In this document: positions 33,661 through 41,944 of the stretch, one piece after another
How positions within the stretch are numbered: the first letter of the stretch is position 1
How the letters are laid out: each line of letters starts with the position of its first letter
From: CAXXOK01 sp035353615
GTDB lineage: Bacteria > Bacillota > Clostridia > Christensenellales > Aristaeellaceae
Length of the DNA stretch: 64,000 bases
NCBI GenBank assembly: GCA_035353615.1
Contig: DAOPZY010000013.1
Span: forward strand, 1-64,000
Direction: 5' to 3'
The notes under the pieces: generated by a model
Told to the model about the DNA's origin: nothing
The model's input: the letters and a program-made list of their open reading frames with translations, nothing else
Database searches by the model: none
Made by a program: the position numbers and the translations under genes

Positions 33661-34650
33661 TTACGCGCCGGCCATTTCGCCAACAATCGGCTTGCTCAGC
33701 AATTCGGTCGTGTGCTCCTGCGCAAGCGCCCACATCAGCTTGGTCACAGCCGCCTCTGTTGTCATATCCCGACCGCTGTGCACATGCTCGCGCACCATCC
33801 CGCGCCCTACCTCGTACAGGGTCAAATCCGCCTTTTCATGCAGGCATTGGCTCACCACCAGCACATACACGCCGCTTTCCGCCAGTTCCTGCAAGGCCGC
33901 TACAAGGTTACGCCGTATGTAGTGCAAACCGCCCAGCCCAAACGCTTCTATCACCAACCCGCGGTATCCGGCCTCCCGCACAAAACGGAACACATCCGGG
34001 GATGTGCCGGGCACCAGCTTGAGCAGGAACACCCTTGGGTCCAGCCGGTTACGCAAGCCATAGCCGTCGCCCAGCTCCGGCACGGGCCGGTATCCCTGCG
34101 GATGGGTAAAATGAACGCCCTCCACGTCAAAGTAGCCGGCTAACGGCGCGTTGATGCTGGAAAAAGCGTCCATCGCCGTCGTATGGGTTTTCACGCAATG
34201 TACGCCCGTGATTAACTTATAATCAAAACTCACATACACGCCGCCAACGCCCTGCATGGCCGCGACAATCGCCCGCCGCAGATTGCCCAGCGCGTCCGTC
34301 AGCGGGTGGTGCAAAGGCAGCTGCGATCCGGTCAGGATCACCGGCTTGGATACGCCGGCCAGCATAAAGCTCAGCGCGGAGGCGGTGTAGGCCATGGTGT
34401 CGGTTCCATGGGTGATGACCACGCCGTCGGTTTGGCTAAGCGCATCGTCCACCGCTGCGGCCAGCGTACACCATTCCTCGGGCTGCATGTTGCTGGAATC
34501 CATTAAAAACACATCGCGGGGGATGACCTCGCAGGGGAGGCTGGCCGCAAGCGGAGCCAGCAAATCAGCCGCCGTCAGTGTGGGCGCGAGGCCGTGTTCC
34601 GTTGGGGTGCAAGCGATGGTTCCGCCGGTCGCAAGCAATGTCAGGCGCAT
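33661..34650 (-). CDS. ansA: Type I L-asparaginase
   Basis: A 329-residue cytoplasmic amidohydrolase converting asparagine to aspartate and ammonia. Both active-site signatures are present: ATGGTIACTPTE with Thr11 and ITHGTDTMAY with Thr83-Asp84. ILTGSQLPL and a late GLGGLHYIRRN are typical too. The absence of a signal peptide fits type I. The ATG at 34648-34650 follows AAGGAGCTGCG. It lies 82 bases after nrdG on the same strand and may be the last gene of that transcript. Confidence 0.93.
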   Translation of the reverse strand: MRLTLLATGGTIACTPTEHGLAPTLTAADLLAPLAASLPCEVIPRDVFLMDSSNMQPEEWCTLAAAVDDALSQTDGVVITHGTDTMAYTASALSFMLAGVSKPVILTGSQLPLHHPLTDALGNLRRAIVAAMQGVGGVYVSFDYKLITGVHCVKTHTTAMDAFSSINAPLAGYFDVEGVHFTHPQGYRPVPELGDGYGLRNRLDPRVFLLKLVPGTSPDVFRFVREAGYRGLVIEAFGLGGLHYIRRNLVAALQELAESGVYVLVVSQCLHEKADLTLYEVGRGMVREHVHSGRDMTTEAAVTKLMWALAQEHTTELLSKPIVGEMAGA

Positions 34651-34732
34651 GGATCGCAGCTCCTTCCCAATATGCGTTCAGGCGTGAAAGCTCGTTTCGC
34701 GCATCGGCGCGCGCTCCGGCCCTATCGGGCTG

Positions 34733-35254
34733 TCACAGCCATTCAGCGGGCTTGTACGCGGTAACCGAGCCGGTTTCGAGCGTTCGTTTCAAATCAATCA
34801 GCCGCTGATTCTTACTGCCGCAAAACTCCAGTTCCAGCGAGCGTTCCGCCAAGATAAACGGCCCGTCCACCAGCACGTCGGTGTTCGCCAGCAGAGCGCC
34901 CACGCCGTCGTCTGTATTAGCAAGCTCCAACAGGCGTTCATAGGTGTAGCCGGTAAACGTCCACACGGTCAGCCCCTTCGCATGCGCGCGGCGGGCCAGT
35001 TCGGCGCACCCCTCCGCCTGCAGGAAAGGCTCGCCGCCGGATAGCGTGATGCCCGTCAGCAGGGGATTGCCGGTAAACTTTTTTTCAATATCATCCAACG
35101 TCCAAACCGTGCCCGCATCCGTCGCATGGCTTTCCGGATTGTGGCAACCGGGGCAATGGTGCGGACAGCCCTGCGTGAAGATGCTGGTGCGGAAGCCCGG
35201 CCCATCCACGATGGAATCGGTTACCAGTCCGTACAGGCGCATCGTATCACTCAT
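34733..35254 (-). CDS. nrdG: Anaerobic ribonucleotide reductase activating protein (radical SAM)
   Basis: A 173-residue radical-SAM activase that makes the glycyl radical on NrdD. The cluster motif is TQGCPHHCPGCHNPES, with C30, C34 and C37. ITLSGGEPFLQ is the SAM-binding GGE motif, and WTFTGYTYERLLEL is typical of NrdG. The ATG at 35252-35254 overlaps the upstream Cys-rich gene by eight bases; a GTG four codons upstream is an alternative. nrdD is not in the window, which is unusual since the two are usually adjacent. Confidence 0.93.
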   Translation of the reverse strand: MSDTMRLYGLVTDSIVDGPGFRTSIFTQGCPHHCPGCHNPESHATDAGTVWTLDDIEKKFTGNPLLTGITLSGGEPFLQAEGCAELARRAHAKGLTVWTFTGYTYERLLELANTDDGVGALLANTDVLVDGPFILAERSLELEFCGSKNQRLIDLKRTLETGSVTAYKPAEWL

Positions 35255-35441
35255 GCTTTTTCTCACTTCCTTCTACGCGGCAGGCGTCCGGATCATGGCA
35301 ACTGCCGGCGTATGGGCAGCTCGCGCAACCGCCGCAGCAGCCGCCGCCTTTCTTGCGGTTGCGAAACATGCGCACGGCAAGCCAGAGGCCATAACCAATC
35401 ACCACCGCGGGGATCACAACAGACAACGTAACGCCTAACAT
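35247..35441 (-). CDS. FeoB-associated Cys-rich membrane protein
   Basis: A 64-residue peptide with one membrane helix (about 3-22), a basic stretch (RNRKK) and a tail with six cysteines (C35, C36, C39, C42, C48, C54). This is the layout of the small FeoB_associated family found beside feoB in anaerobes. The role is not established; delivery or stabilisation of ferrous iron at FeoB is an inference. GGAGG precedes the ATG. It is 16 bases from feoB and overlaps nrdG. Confidence 0.88.
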   Translation of the reverse strand: MLGVTLSVVIPAVVIGYGLWLAVRMFRNRKKGGGCCGGCASCPYAGSCHDPDACRVEGSEKKHE

Positions 35442-35456
35442 AAGGAAACCTCCGTT

Positions 35457-37559
35457 TCAACCCAACCCCAACAGGCGGCCAACCTGGTACACGGCTGTCG
35501 CCACCAGCCAAGCCACCCCCGTCTGCGATAACACGGTAAAGAATGCCACGCGGCCGCTTTCCATTTCGCGGCGCATGGCCGCAAAAGCCGCCACACAGGG
35601 CATGTAGAGCAGTATGAACAGTAAGAATGACACCGCCGAAAGCGTCGAGGGAAATACGCCGCGGATTGCGGAGAGCATTTCGGCGCTTTGCGCATCCACC
35701 CCGCTTAACACGGCCAACGTGCTCACGACGCTTTCCTTGGCCATGATGCCGGTCAGCACCGCGGTGGAGGCTTCAATGCTGCCAAACCCTGCGGGGATGA
35801 ACAGCGGCGCGATTAGCCCCGCGATGGAGCCTAACATGCTGGACTGCACATCCGGCGCGGGTTTGAAGCTGAACGTAAAGCTCTGCAAAAACCATACCAC
35901 CAGCGTTGCCAGAAAAATAACCGTAAACGCGCGGCGCAAAAAGTCGCTGCCCTTATCCCACAGCTGGCGAAGCACGTTGCGCGCGGTAGGCAGGCGGTAC
36001 TTGGGCAGTTCCATCAAAAAGGGCGAAGCGTCGCCGTGAAAAGCAAAGCGTTTGAGCAGCAACCCCGCCAGCACCGCCATCAGCACGCCAATCAGGTACA
36101 GCGCGCTCATCACCAGCACCTGATTGCCGCCAAAGAACGCGCGGGTAAACAGCGCGTAAATCGGCACCTTTGCGCCGCAGCTCATAAATGGGGTCAGCAT
36201 GATGGTAAAGCGCCGGTCACGCTGGGTGTTCATGCTGCGCGCGCTCATCACGGCCGGCACGGTGCAGCCAAAACCCATCATCATGGGAATAAAGGCGCGC
36301 CCGTTCAGGCCGATTTTCCGCAGGGGTTTATCCATCAGGAACGCCGCGCGGGCCATATACCCGCTATCCTCCAAAATGGACAGCAGCAAAAACAGGATCA
36401 GGATCGTGGGCATAAAGCTTAATACGCTCCCCACCCCGGTAAGCACGCCGTTCACCAGCAAATCGCGCACCCAATCCGCAACGCCCCAGTTCAGCAGCGC
36501 CGCCGCCACCAGGTCAATCCCCGCCTGCACCAGCGCGGAAAACTCATCCGCCAAAAAGGAACCCAGCGGCCCAAAGGTAATGTAGAACACCATGAGCATC
36601 ATCAGCAGAAATACCGGAATCGCCAGCACGCGGTGCGTCAGAACGCTGTCGATGCGGTCGCTGGCGCTTCCCTGCACATCCGCGCCCTGGGTTACGCAAT
36701 CCGCCAGCAGTTTTTCAATGTAGCGGTAACGGGTGTCCGCCATCACGGCGGCGCGCTCCATCCCCAGCTCCTTTTCCATGGCGGTCAATATTTCATCCAC
36801 AATATGGCGAGTTTCGGGCGTCAGCTGCAACTGCTCCATGAGGGGTTCATCCCCCTCAAACAGCTTGGTGGCCACATAGCGCGGGCGGATGCCCGCCGCC
36901 ACAGCCTGCGGCTCAATCAGGTGGCGGATCGCGTGCAACGCCTTGTGCGCCGCGCCGTCGCAGATGTCAAGCCTGCGGGGGTAAATTTTCTGATCCGCCA
37001 GCTCCATTGCCCGGCGCACCAGTTCGTCCAGCCCTTCGCCTTTGCGGGCCGAGATGGCGACCACCGGCACGCCCAGCGTCTGCTCCATTTTCACCAGATC
37101 GATGGTATCGCCGCGGTGGCGAACCTCGTCCATCATGTTGAGCGCCACCACCGTGGGGCGGCCCAGTTCCAGTAATTGAAGCGTAAGGTACAGGTTGCGC
37201 TCCAGGTTGGTCGCGTCCACGCAGTTAATCACAACGTCGGGCTTGTCCATCACAATGAAGTTGCGGCTCACGATTTCTTCCATTGAGTAGGGGCTGAGCG
37301 AGTATATTCCGGGCAAATCGACGATTTTAACGTCGGTATATTCCTTGGGCAGGGTTTGCGTATCCGGCTTGCGGGAACCGAAGCTGGGCAAGCCGATGTG
37401 GGCCTGTTTGCCGTGGTGGTGGTGGATCATGGTGCCGGTTTTTTGCTCCACCGTAACCCCGGGCCAGTTGCCAACGTGTTGGTTGCTACCGGTTAATTGG
37501 TTGAATAATGTGGTTTTACCGCTGTTTTGATTGCCTGCCAATGCGAAAACATAGCTCAT
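35457..37559 (-). CDS. feoB: Ferrous iron transporter FeoB
   Basis: A 700-residue membrane protein importing Fe(II). The N-terminal GTPase has G1 GNQNSGKT (9-16), G3 DLPGIYSLS and G4 NMMDE. A helical insertion follows, then about nine membrane segments in two Gate domains, each with a conserved Cys motif (GFGCTVPAVMSAR, and FMSCGAKVPIYA). A late GIMAKESVVSTL is family-typical. The ATG at 37557-37559 follows AGGAAAGGG; a GTG 11 codons upstream that overlaps the feoA stop is a less likely alternative. A His-rich loop (HHHHGKQAH) after the first strands may bind metal. Confidence 0.96.
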   Translation of the reverse strand: MSYVFALAGNQNSGKTTLFNQLTGSNQHVGNWPGVTVEQKTGTMIHHHHGKQAHIGLPSFGSRKPDTQTLPKEYTDVKIVDLPGIYSLSPYSMEEIVSRNFIVMDKPDVVINCVDATNLERNLYLTLQLLELGRPTVVALNMMDEVRHRGDTIDLVKMEQTLGVPVVAISARKGEGLDELVRRAMELADQKIYPRRLDICDGAAHKALHAIRHLIEPQAVAAGIRPRYVATKLFEGDEPLMEQLQLTPETRHIVDEILTAMEKELGMERAAVMADTRYRYIEKLLADCVTQGADVQGSASDRIDSVLTHRVLAIPVFLLMMLMVFYITFGPLGSFLADEFSALVQAGIDLVAAALLNWGVADWVRDLLVNGVLTGVGSVLSFMPTILILFLLLSILEDSGYMARAAFLMDKPLRKIGLNGRAFIPMMMGFGCTVPAVMSARSMNTQRDRRFTIMLTPFMSCGAKVPIYALFTRAFFGGNQVLVMSALYLIGVLMAVLAGLLLKRFAFHGDASPFLMELPKYRLPTARNVLRQLWDKGSDFLRRAFTVIFLATLVVWFLQSFTFSFKPAPDVQSSMLGSIAGLIAPLFIPAGFGSIEASTAVLTGIMAKESVVSTLAVLSGVDAQSAEMLSAIRGVFPSTLSAVSFLLFILLYMPCVAAFAAMRREMESGRVAFFTVLSQTGVAWLVATAVYQVGRLLGLG

Positions 37560-37588
37560 GCCTGTTTTTTCCCTTTCCTGGTTCGCGC

Positions 37589-37828
37589 TCACAGGCGAAC
37601 CCCGATGTTCCGGGCGTCATCCAGCCGCAGAGTTAACGCGTAGCCGCGCAGGTGGATTTCCACCGGGTCGCCCATGGGCGCGGTCTTTTGCAAAAGAACG
37701 CTGACCCCCGGGGTAAGCCCCATGTCCAATAGCCGCCTGTGCAACGCGTCGTTTCCTCCGACGGTGTCAACCATGGCCCGGTCGCCGGGTTTCAAATCAG
37801 CCAGGGTTTTTTTGTTTGCATCCGTCAT
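37589..37828 (-). CDS. feoA: FeoA-like iron transport accessory protein
   Basis: A 79-residue SH3-like protein (TLADLKPGDRAMVDTVGG, LLDMGLTPGVSVLLQKTAP, ITLR-type closing strands) that binds FeoB from the cytoplasm. I start it at 37826-37828. An ATG three codons earlier is very close to the AAGGAGAGG site. The frame is open for 67 more codons, back to an ATG at 38027-38029 beginning ACGGCQ, but that would overlap the glycosyltransferase gene by 127 bases. Next gene: feoB, 29 bases away. Confidence 0.88.
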   Translation of the reverse strand: MTDANKKTLADLKPGDRAMVDTVGGNDALHRRLLDMGLTPGVSVLLQKTAPMGDPVEIHLRGYALTLRLDDARNIGVRL

Positions 37829-37902
37829 CAAGCTCATCCTCTCCTTGCGCGCCATGTCAGATTCTTTGCGCGCTTGTTGAATCCTCAGCTTTTGCGCCGG
37901 GG

Positions 37903-39270
37903 TTACCGGCGTTTGCCGCGGGTATGCTGCATTTCCCTCATACCCCGGATATGACGCGCTGAACCCCTTAAATGGGTCAGCCGGCGTTTTTCTTTTACTT
38001 TTTGCGGATTGGCATCCTCCGCAAGCCATTGGCTCACTTCCGCCTCAATGATGTTGGCGGCGGAACGCACTCCATTTTCGGTGCGCAGGCGCACCCCCAT
38101 CTCCTGCGCGGCCACGCGGTAGCTTTGCACGCTGATGAGCTGTTTCAGCGCCCGGGCCAGCCGCTGAGCCGTCAGTTTTTCCCTGCGGATCGGCGTTGGC
38201 CCAAGCCCCAGCATGCGCACTCGCAAGGCCCAAAACGGCTGATCGCCGCCAAAGGGGATCACCAGCGTCGGGCAACCTGCGCAAAGCCCCGCGGCGGTGG
38301 TTCCCGCGCCCCCGTGATGCACCACGGCGCTCACGTGCGCAAACAGCCAGTCATGGGGCACATACCCTTCCGCCACAAACACGTTCTCCTGTTCGGTAAG
38401 CTCCACATGGCCCCAGCCGGTGGATATGATCGCCCGGACCCCGCTCATGCGGATCGCTTCCAACACAATGTGGAGGGTTTCCCCCATATCGCCGCTGGTC
38501 ATGGAGCCAAACCCGATGTAAACGGGTTTGGGTTCCCGCGCTAAAAAAGCCTCCATCTCGGGTGAAGGCTGGTATTGACTGGCCCGTTCATCCAACCAGA
38601 ACCCGGTCATATGGATGCTCTCATCCCAGTTTTTGGGGCGCGGCATTAAAAGAGGGCTCATGGCGTACAGTACGGGAATCCGGTGCCCGTTGATGTGGTT
38701 GCACGGGGTGCTTTCCAGCCTGCGGGGCGGCATACCCTGCGCCTTGCGCCAGTCGGTCAAATAATATAGCTCCAGCGTGCTGATGATTAAATAGGCCAGA
38801 TGGTAGCTCGCGCGGTACCATGCCTTGCCGGCGCGCAGGCCCGGCGCGGAGGAAATCGGGGTGCTGTCGTTGGGGTCCATGGGGTAATAGTGCGTTTTAA
38901 TAAACGGCACATTGCGCTGTTGCGCGATGGATTGAATGATGTTGCCAAAATAGGTGGCGACAATCACCTCGGCTTCCGCGCACGCGGTTTGCAAATCGCA
39001 CAGAAACGGGTCGATAATCTCCCGGAAGGATTCCAGCACCTGTTTTAAATAGGTAACGCCACGGGTGCCGGGTTTCATGATGCTGCTCATAAACTCCCGC
39101 GCATCGCCCGACAGCGGGAAGAACCGCATATGGTTGCTTTCCACCAAACCCTGAAATTCCGAAAACGCACAAATGCCCACATCGTGCCCGCGCTGTTGCA
39201 GCTCGTTTCCCAGCAGCACATAGGGCATCACATCCCCAGTTGAGCCGATGCAGATCATCGTAAAGCGCAC
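37903..39270 (-). CDS. UGT-like glycosyltransferase (GT1/GT28 fold)
   Basis: A 455-residue GT-B enzyme resembling sterol/macrolide-type glucosyltransferases. The N-terminus (MICIGSTGDVMPYVLLGNEL) is the acceptor domain. The donor-binding signature is VVHHGGAGTTAAGLCAGCP followed by FGGDQPFWA. It likely glycosylates a lipid or small molecule from a UDP-sugar; the acceptor is unknown. It starts at GTG 39268-39270 with a poor ribosome-binding site, 30 bases from a well-formed promoter. The last 30 residues are very basic and may be a non-conserved extension. It is the first gene of the transcript leading into feoAB. Confidence 0.88.
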   Translation of the reverse strand: MRFTMICIGSTGDVMPYVLLGNELQQRGHDVGICAFSEFQGLVESNHMRFFPLSGDAREFMSSIMKPGTRGVTYLKQVLESFREIIDPFLCDLQTACAEAEVIVATYFGNIIQSIAQQRNVPFIKTHYYPMDPNDSTPISSAPGLRAGKAWYRASYHLAYLIISTLELYYLTDWRKAQGMPPRRLESTPCNHINGHRIPVLYAMSPLLMPRPKNWDESIHMTGFWLDERASQYQPSPEMEAFLAREPKPVYIGFGSMTSGDMGETLHIVLEAIRMSGVRAIISTGWGHVELTEQENVFVAEGYVPHDWLFAHVSAVVHHGGAGTTAAGLCAGCPTLVIPFGGDQPFWALRVRMLGLGPTPIRREKLTAQRLARALKQLISVQSYRVAAQEMGVRLRTENGVRSAANIIEAEVSQWLAEDANPQKVKEKRRLTHLRGSARHIRGMREMQHTRGKRR

Positions 39271-39307
39271 CCGCCCCGCCCCCTCTCACACTCGATCATT
39301 CGGCTTC

Positions 39308-39336
39308 AGTATAGCGCACCGAACACCGAATTGCAA
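39308..39336 (-). promoter_or_regulatory. Promoter of the glycosyltransferase-feoAB set
   Basis: TTGCAA (39331-39336), 17-base spacer, TATACT (39308-39313) on the minus strand. No Fur-like palindrome overlaps it. The remaining gap to 39586 has an AT-rich patch (39385-39425) and nothing else I can support. Confidence 0.7.
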
Positions 39337-39586
39337 CCGATTCCGGGCAGGGACACCGCCGGCGGAGCCTGACAGCATACGGGTTTTCATACCATTATAT
39401 TCCATTTATCATACCGTTTTTACGCCATTGGCGCATCGCTCCGGGTTACGCGCAGACCGCCGTTTACGATCCCGCCGTTACGGCGCGCACAGAATGCCGC
39501 GATGTGTGCGCAGAAGCGCGGCCCATGAAAACGCCCGCTGAAGCCATGCGCCCTGCCCGTTCATGGTCAGGTTAACGGCTTGCGCG

Positions 39587-40231
39587 TCAGCCCTCGGCAG
39601 GGGCTTCCTTTTTCAGTTTGAGCGCCACAAACACGAGTAGCGTGCCCTGCCCGACGGTCACCGAGGCGTTGTGCTCCCGATATTCATTGCTCACTCCCAA
39701 GGGGCGATCCGCTGTCAGAGTCGCGTTGGTCAGCGGATATTTTAACCCCGTCAGCGTGACGCCCGTGGCCAGCGCGCCATGGCAAAACACCGATACAAGG
39801 GTGCCCGGTTCCCTCGGGGGCAGTATCAGCGTACCATGGGTGACGGCATACACATCAAACACGCCGCCAATGAGCCTTGCGCCCGCGCCCCGCGCGCTCA
39901 GCCCTCCCAAAAGCTGCAAATTGGCCAACAGATGGTCAATCCGACCTCCGTCCGCCCCGTACAGGGCAAACTCCCGGTAGCCGCGCGCCCATCCTTCCGA
40001 AATGGCCAAGCCCATATCGGTGTCATCCTTTTCAACGGGAAAGGTAAGCACCGGCACATTCGAGGGGCGAGTGGCCAGCGAGTCAAAATCCCCCACCAGC
40101 AAATCGGGCGCTGCCCCAATGGCCGCGAGCGAAGCGTAACCGCCGTCCGCGGCAATCACAAAGTCGCCGGGCTTTGGGGCAAAATCGCGCGCGGTAAAAT
40201 CCCCCGCGCCCACAAGAAAACAGGTTTGCAC
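39587..40231 (-). CDS. Thiamine pyrophosphokinase
   Basis: A 214-residue enzyme converting thiamine and ATP to thiamine diphosphate. The family motifs follow in order: VIAADGGY, DLLVGDFDSL, FPVEKDDTDMGLA and ALYGADGGRIDHLLANLQLL. A C-terminal beta domain ends it (TLSxxP-like ITLTGLKYPL, then NEYREHNASVTVGQGTLLV). The GTG at 40229-40231 follows GAGGAGGG, and a longer frame upstream lacks coding character. It stands alone on the minus strand between rpsI and the glycosyltransferase. Confidence 0.93.
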   Translation of the reverse strand: MQTCFLVGAGDFTARDFAPKPGDFVIAADGGYASLAAIGAAPDLLVGDFDSLATRPSNVPVLTFPVEKDDTDMGLAISEGWARGYREFALYGADGGRIDHLLANLQLLGGLSARGAGARLIGGVFDVYAVTHGTLILPPREPGTLVSVFCHGALATGVTLTGLKYPLTNATLTADRPLGVSNEYREHNASVTVGQGTLLVFVALKLKKEAPAEG

Positions 40232-40414
40232 AGGCGCCCTCCTCTTTGCGGAAATACCGTACCGCCGTACTCCCAGTTTACCATAAACAGGCCGCGTCGC
40301 GCGCAATTTTCTCATGGCCCATAAAGTGGGATTTTTACGTTGAGCCTCTTTGCCTGCCGGAGTGAAAACCCCGGCGCGGCCCAAGGCGTTTCCCCTAAAA
40401 CGGTGCGTATCCCA

Positions 40415-40452
40415 TTAAAAAACGGAGCCGCCCACCATTGTGGGCAGCTCCG
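40415..40452 (-). terminator. Terminator of rplM-rpsI
   Basis: Minus strand: CGGAGC and GCCCAC pair with GTGGGC and GCTCCG around a four-base loop, followed by six T residues. Confidence 0.92.
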
Positions 40453-40486
40453 ACAGAGTTGCGATGCCAACCTGTAACCGGGCCGT

Positions 40487-40879
40487 TTAGCGCTTGCTGA
40501 ACTGCGGCGCGCGACGGGCGGCTTTGAGGCCGTACTTTTTGCGTTCCTTCATGCGCGGGTCGCGCGTGAGGAAACCAGCCTTTTTGAGGCTGTCACGAAG
40601 TTCGGGGTTCGCCTTGATGAGCACGCGGCTGATGCCGTGACGGATCGCGCCCGCCTGGCCGCTCAGCCCGCCGCCCTTTACAGAAATCAGAATATCCATA
40701 TCACCGGCCGCCTTGGTAAGCTCCAAAGGCTGGCGAACGGTCATCTTGTGGGTTTTCAGGCCGAAGTAATCTTCCAGATCGCGCTTGTTGACGATGATTT
40801 TACCGTCGCCGGCAACCAGTCGGACGCGGGCAATGGCCATCTTACGGCGGCCAACGGCATTGTATTCAACCTTAGCCAT
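40487..40879 (-). CDS. rpsI: Ribosomal protein S9 (uS9)
   Basis: A 130-residue small-subunit protein with the family opening YNAVGRRKMAIARVRL, the central GGGLSGQAGAIRHGISRVL and the universal C-terminal SKR that reaches the P-site tRNA. It follows rplM by 24 bases and ends in a strong terminator. Here rplM-rpsI is a free-standing pair. Confidence 0.98.
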   Translation of the reverse strand: MAKVEYNAVGRRKMAIARVRLVAGDGKIIVNKRDLEDYFGLKTHKMTVRQPLELTKAAGDMDILISVKGGGLSGQAGAIRHGISRVLIKANPELRDSLKKAGFLTRDPRMKERKKYGLKAARRAPQFSKR

Positions 40880-40903
40880 GGTTATCTATCTCCTTCCGCG
40901 TCT

Positions 40904-41335
40904 TTACTTGAGTTCCAGCTTTTCAGGCTTACGGGACTCGTACTCGTGCTCCGGGCCTGCGTAGACGCGCAGCTTCTTGGCCATATCGCGGCCAAGGGGG
41001 CCCTTGGGTAGCATGCCGACGATCGCCTTTTTCACGGCGAACTCCGGTTTTTCCTGCATCAGCGAACGGTAGGAGGTCTCGCTGAGGCCGCCGGCATATC
41101 CGCTGTGATGGTAGTAGATTTTCTGATCGAGCTTTTTGCCCGTCAGGATCGCCTTATCGGCGTTAATGATAATCACATAATCGCCCGTATCCACATGGGG
41201 GGTGAAAATCGGCTTATTCTTACCGCGCAGCACTGAGGCAACCTGGCTGGCGAGCCGGCCCAGCACAACGCCCTCCGCATCAACCACATACCATTTGCGC
41301 TGTACGTCTGCGGCCTTGGCCATGTACGTATTCAA
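40904..41335 (-). CDS. rplM: Ribosomal protein L13 (uL13)
   Basis: A 143-residue large-subunit protein: KWYVVDAEGVVLGRLAS, DYVIIINADKAILTGKK, KIYYHHSGYAGGL, then GMLPKGPLGRDMAKKLRVY. The start is a TTG at 41333-41335, seven bases after AAGGAGG, giving the usual L-N-T-Y-M-A-K opening; an ATG six codons upstream lies within the ribosome-binding site. A 118-base leader separates it from the promoter and could hold the autoregulatory site known for L13 leaders, though I could not fold one. Confidence 0.97.
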   Translation of the reverse strand: MNTYMAKAADVQRKWYVVDAEGVVLGRLASQVASVLRGKNKPIFTPHVDTGDYVIIINADKAILTGKKLDQKIYYHHSGYAGGLSETSYRSLMQEKPEFAVKKAIVGMLPKGPLGRDMAKKLRVYAGPEHEYESRKPEKLELK

Positions 41336-41453
41336 GTTGGTTTCCTCCTTCAAGGAATGTGTCGAATCTTGTGCGGCGCTTGATGGTCAGCAAACGCGCG
41401 CGATTGTTCAATCAACAGTCCGGGGCTGGCGGAGTTAATTGATGCCAACAAAG

Positions 41454-41483
41454 ATCATAGCAAAAAACAGTGCCCATTGTCAA
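41454..41483 (-). promoter_or_regulatory. Promoter of rplM-rpsI
   Basis: Consensus TTGACA (41478-41483), 18-base spacer, TATGAT (41454-41459) on the minus strand. Confidence 0.8.
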
Positions 41484-41886
41484 GTAGAAAATCAGGTCCG
41501 CACGCATTTTGTGCAATACCAGAGGCTTCCTTTCCGGCAAACCCGCTTTCCCCTGCAACGGATAAAAAACGCGGGTTTTCAGACAAATGGCCCGCAAAGG
41601 CTTTATTGCAGGCGAAAGCGCGCGTTGCGCAGCCGCATGTAAAGGTCTAAGCAGCGGAACACGCCAACGTGCCCCTTGAATATCCGCGACATCCATTCGC
41701 CCTCGGTTGCCCCAATCTTTGCCCAAGCCCGCTATTGCCCGCTACGCCTGTTCGCGCTCCCTGGCGATTGCCTCCATTGGCGCTCCGCGATGCTTGGTCT
41801 GCCCAAAGCTGATCGGCCGGTTCAAGCCGCAAACTCTCAGCGCGGGATCATAAATGCACCATTAGAATTATCTGATGACTTCAACC
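41484..41886. other. Intergenic region without a recognised gene
   Basis: Divergent spacer between the rplM promoter and the promoter at 41887. It contains AACCCGC/GCGGGTT complementary arms near 41540-41578 and low-complexity GC-rich DNA, but no coding frame or known RNA that I can support. Confidence 0.4.
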
Positions 41887-41915
41887 TTGTATTCCAAACC
41901 CCTCCGTGCTATACT
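41887..41915 (+). promoter_or_regulatory. Promoter of the RluA-like gene
   Basis: TTGTAT (41887-41892), 17-base spacer, TATACT (41910-41915). Confidence 0.65.
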
Positions 41916-41944
41916 GAGCAAGATTGATTCAACGGAGGCATTCC

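Noticed and set aside
39308..39420. Fur box for the feoAB transcript
   Set aside because: The AT-rich patch at 39385-39425 has no convincing inverted repeat and lies upstream of, not over, the promoter.
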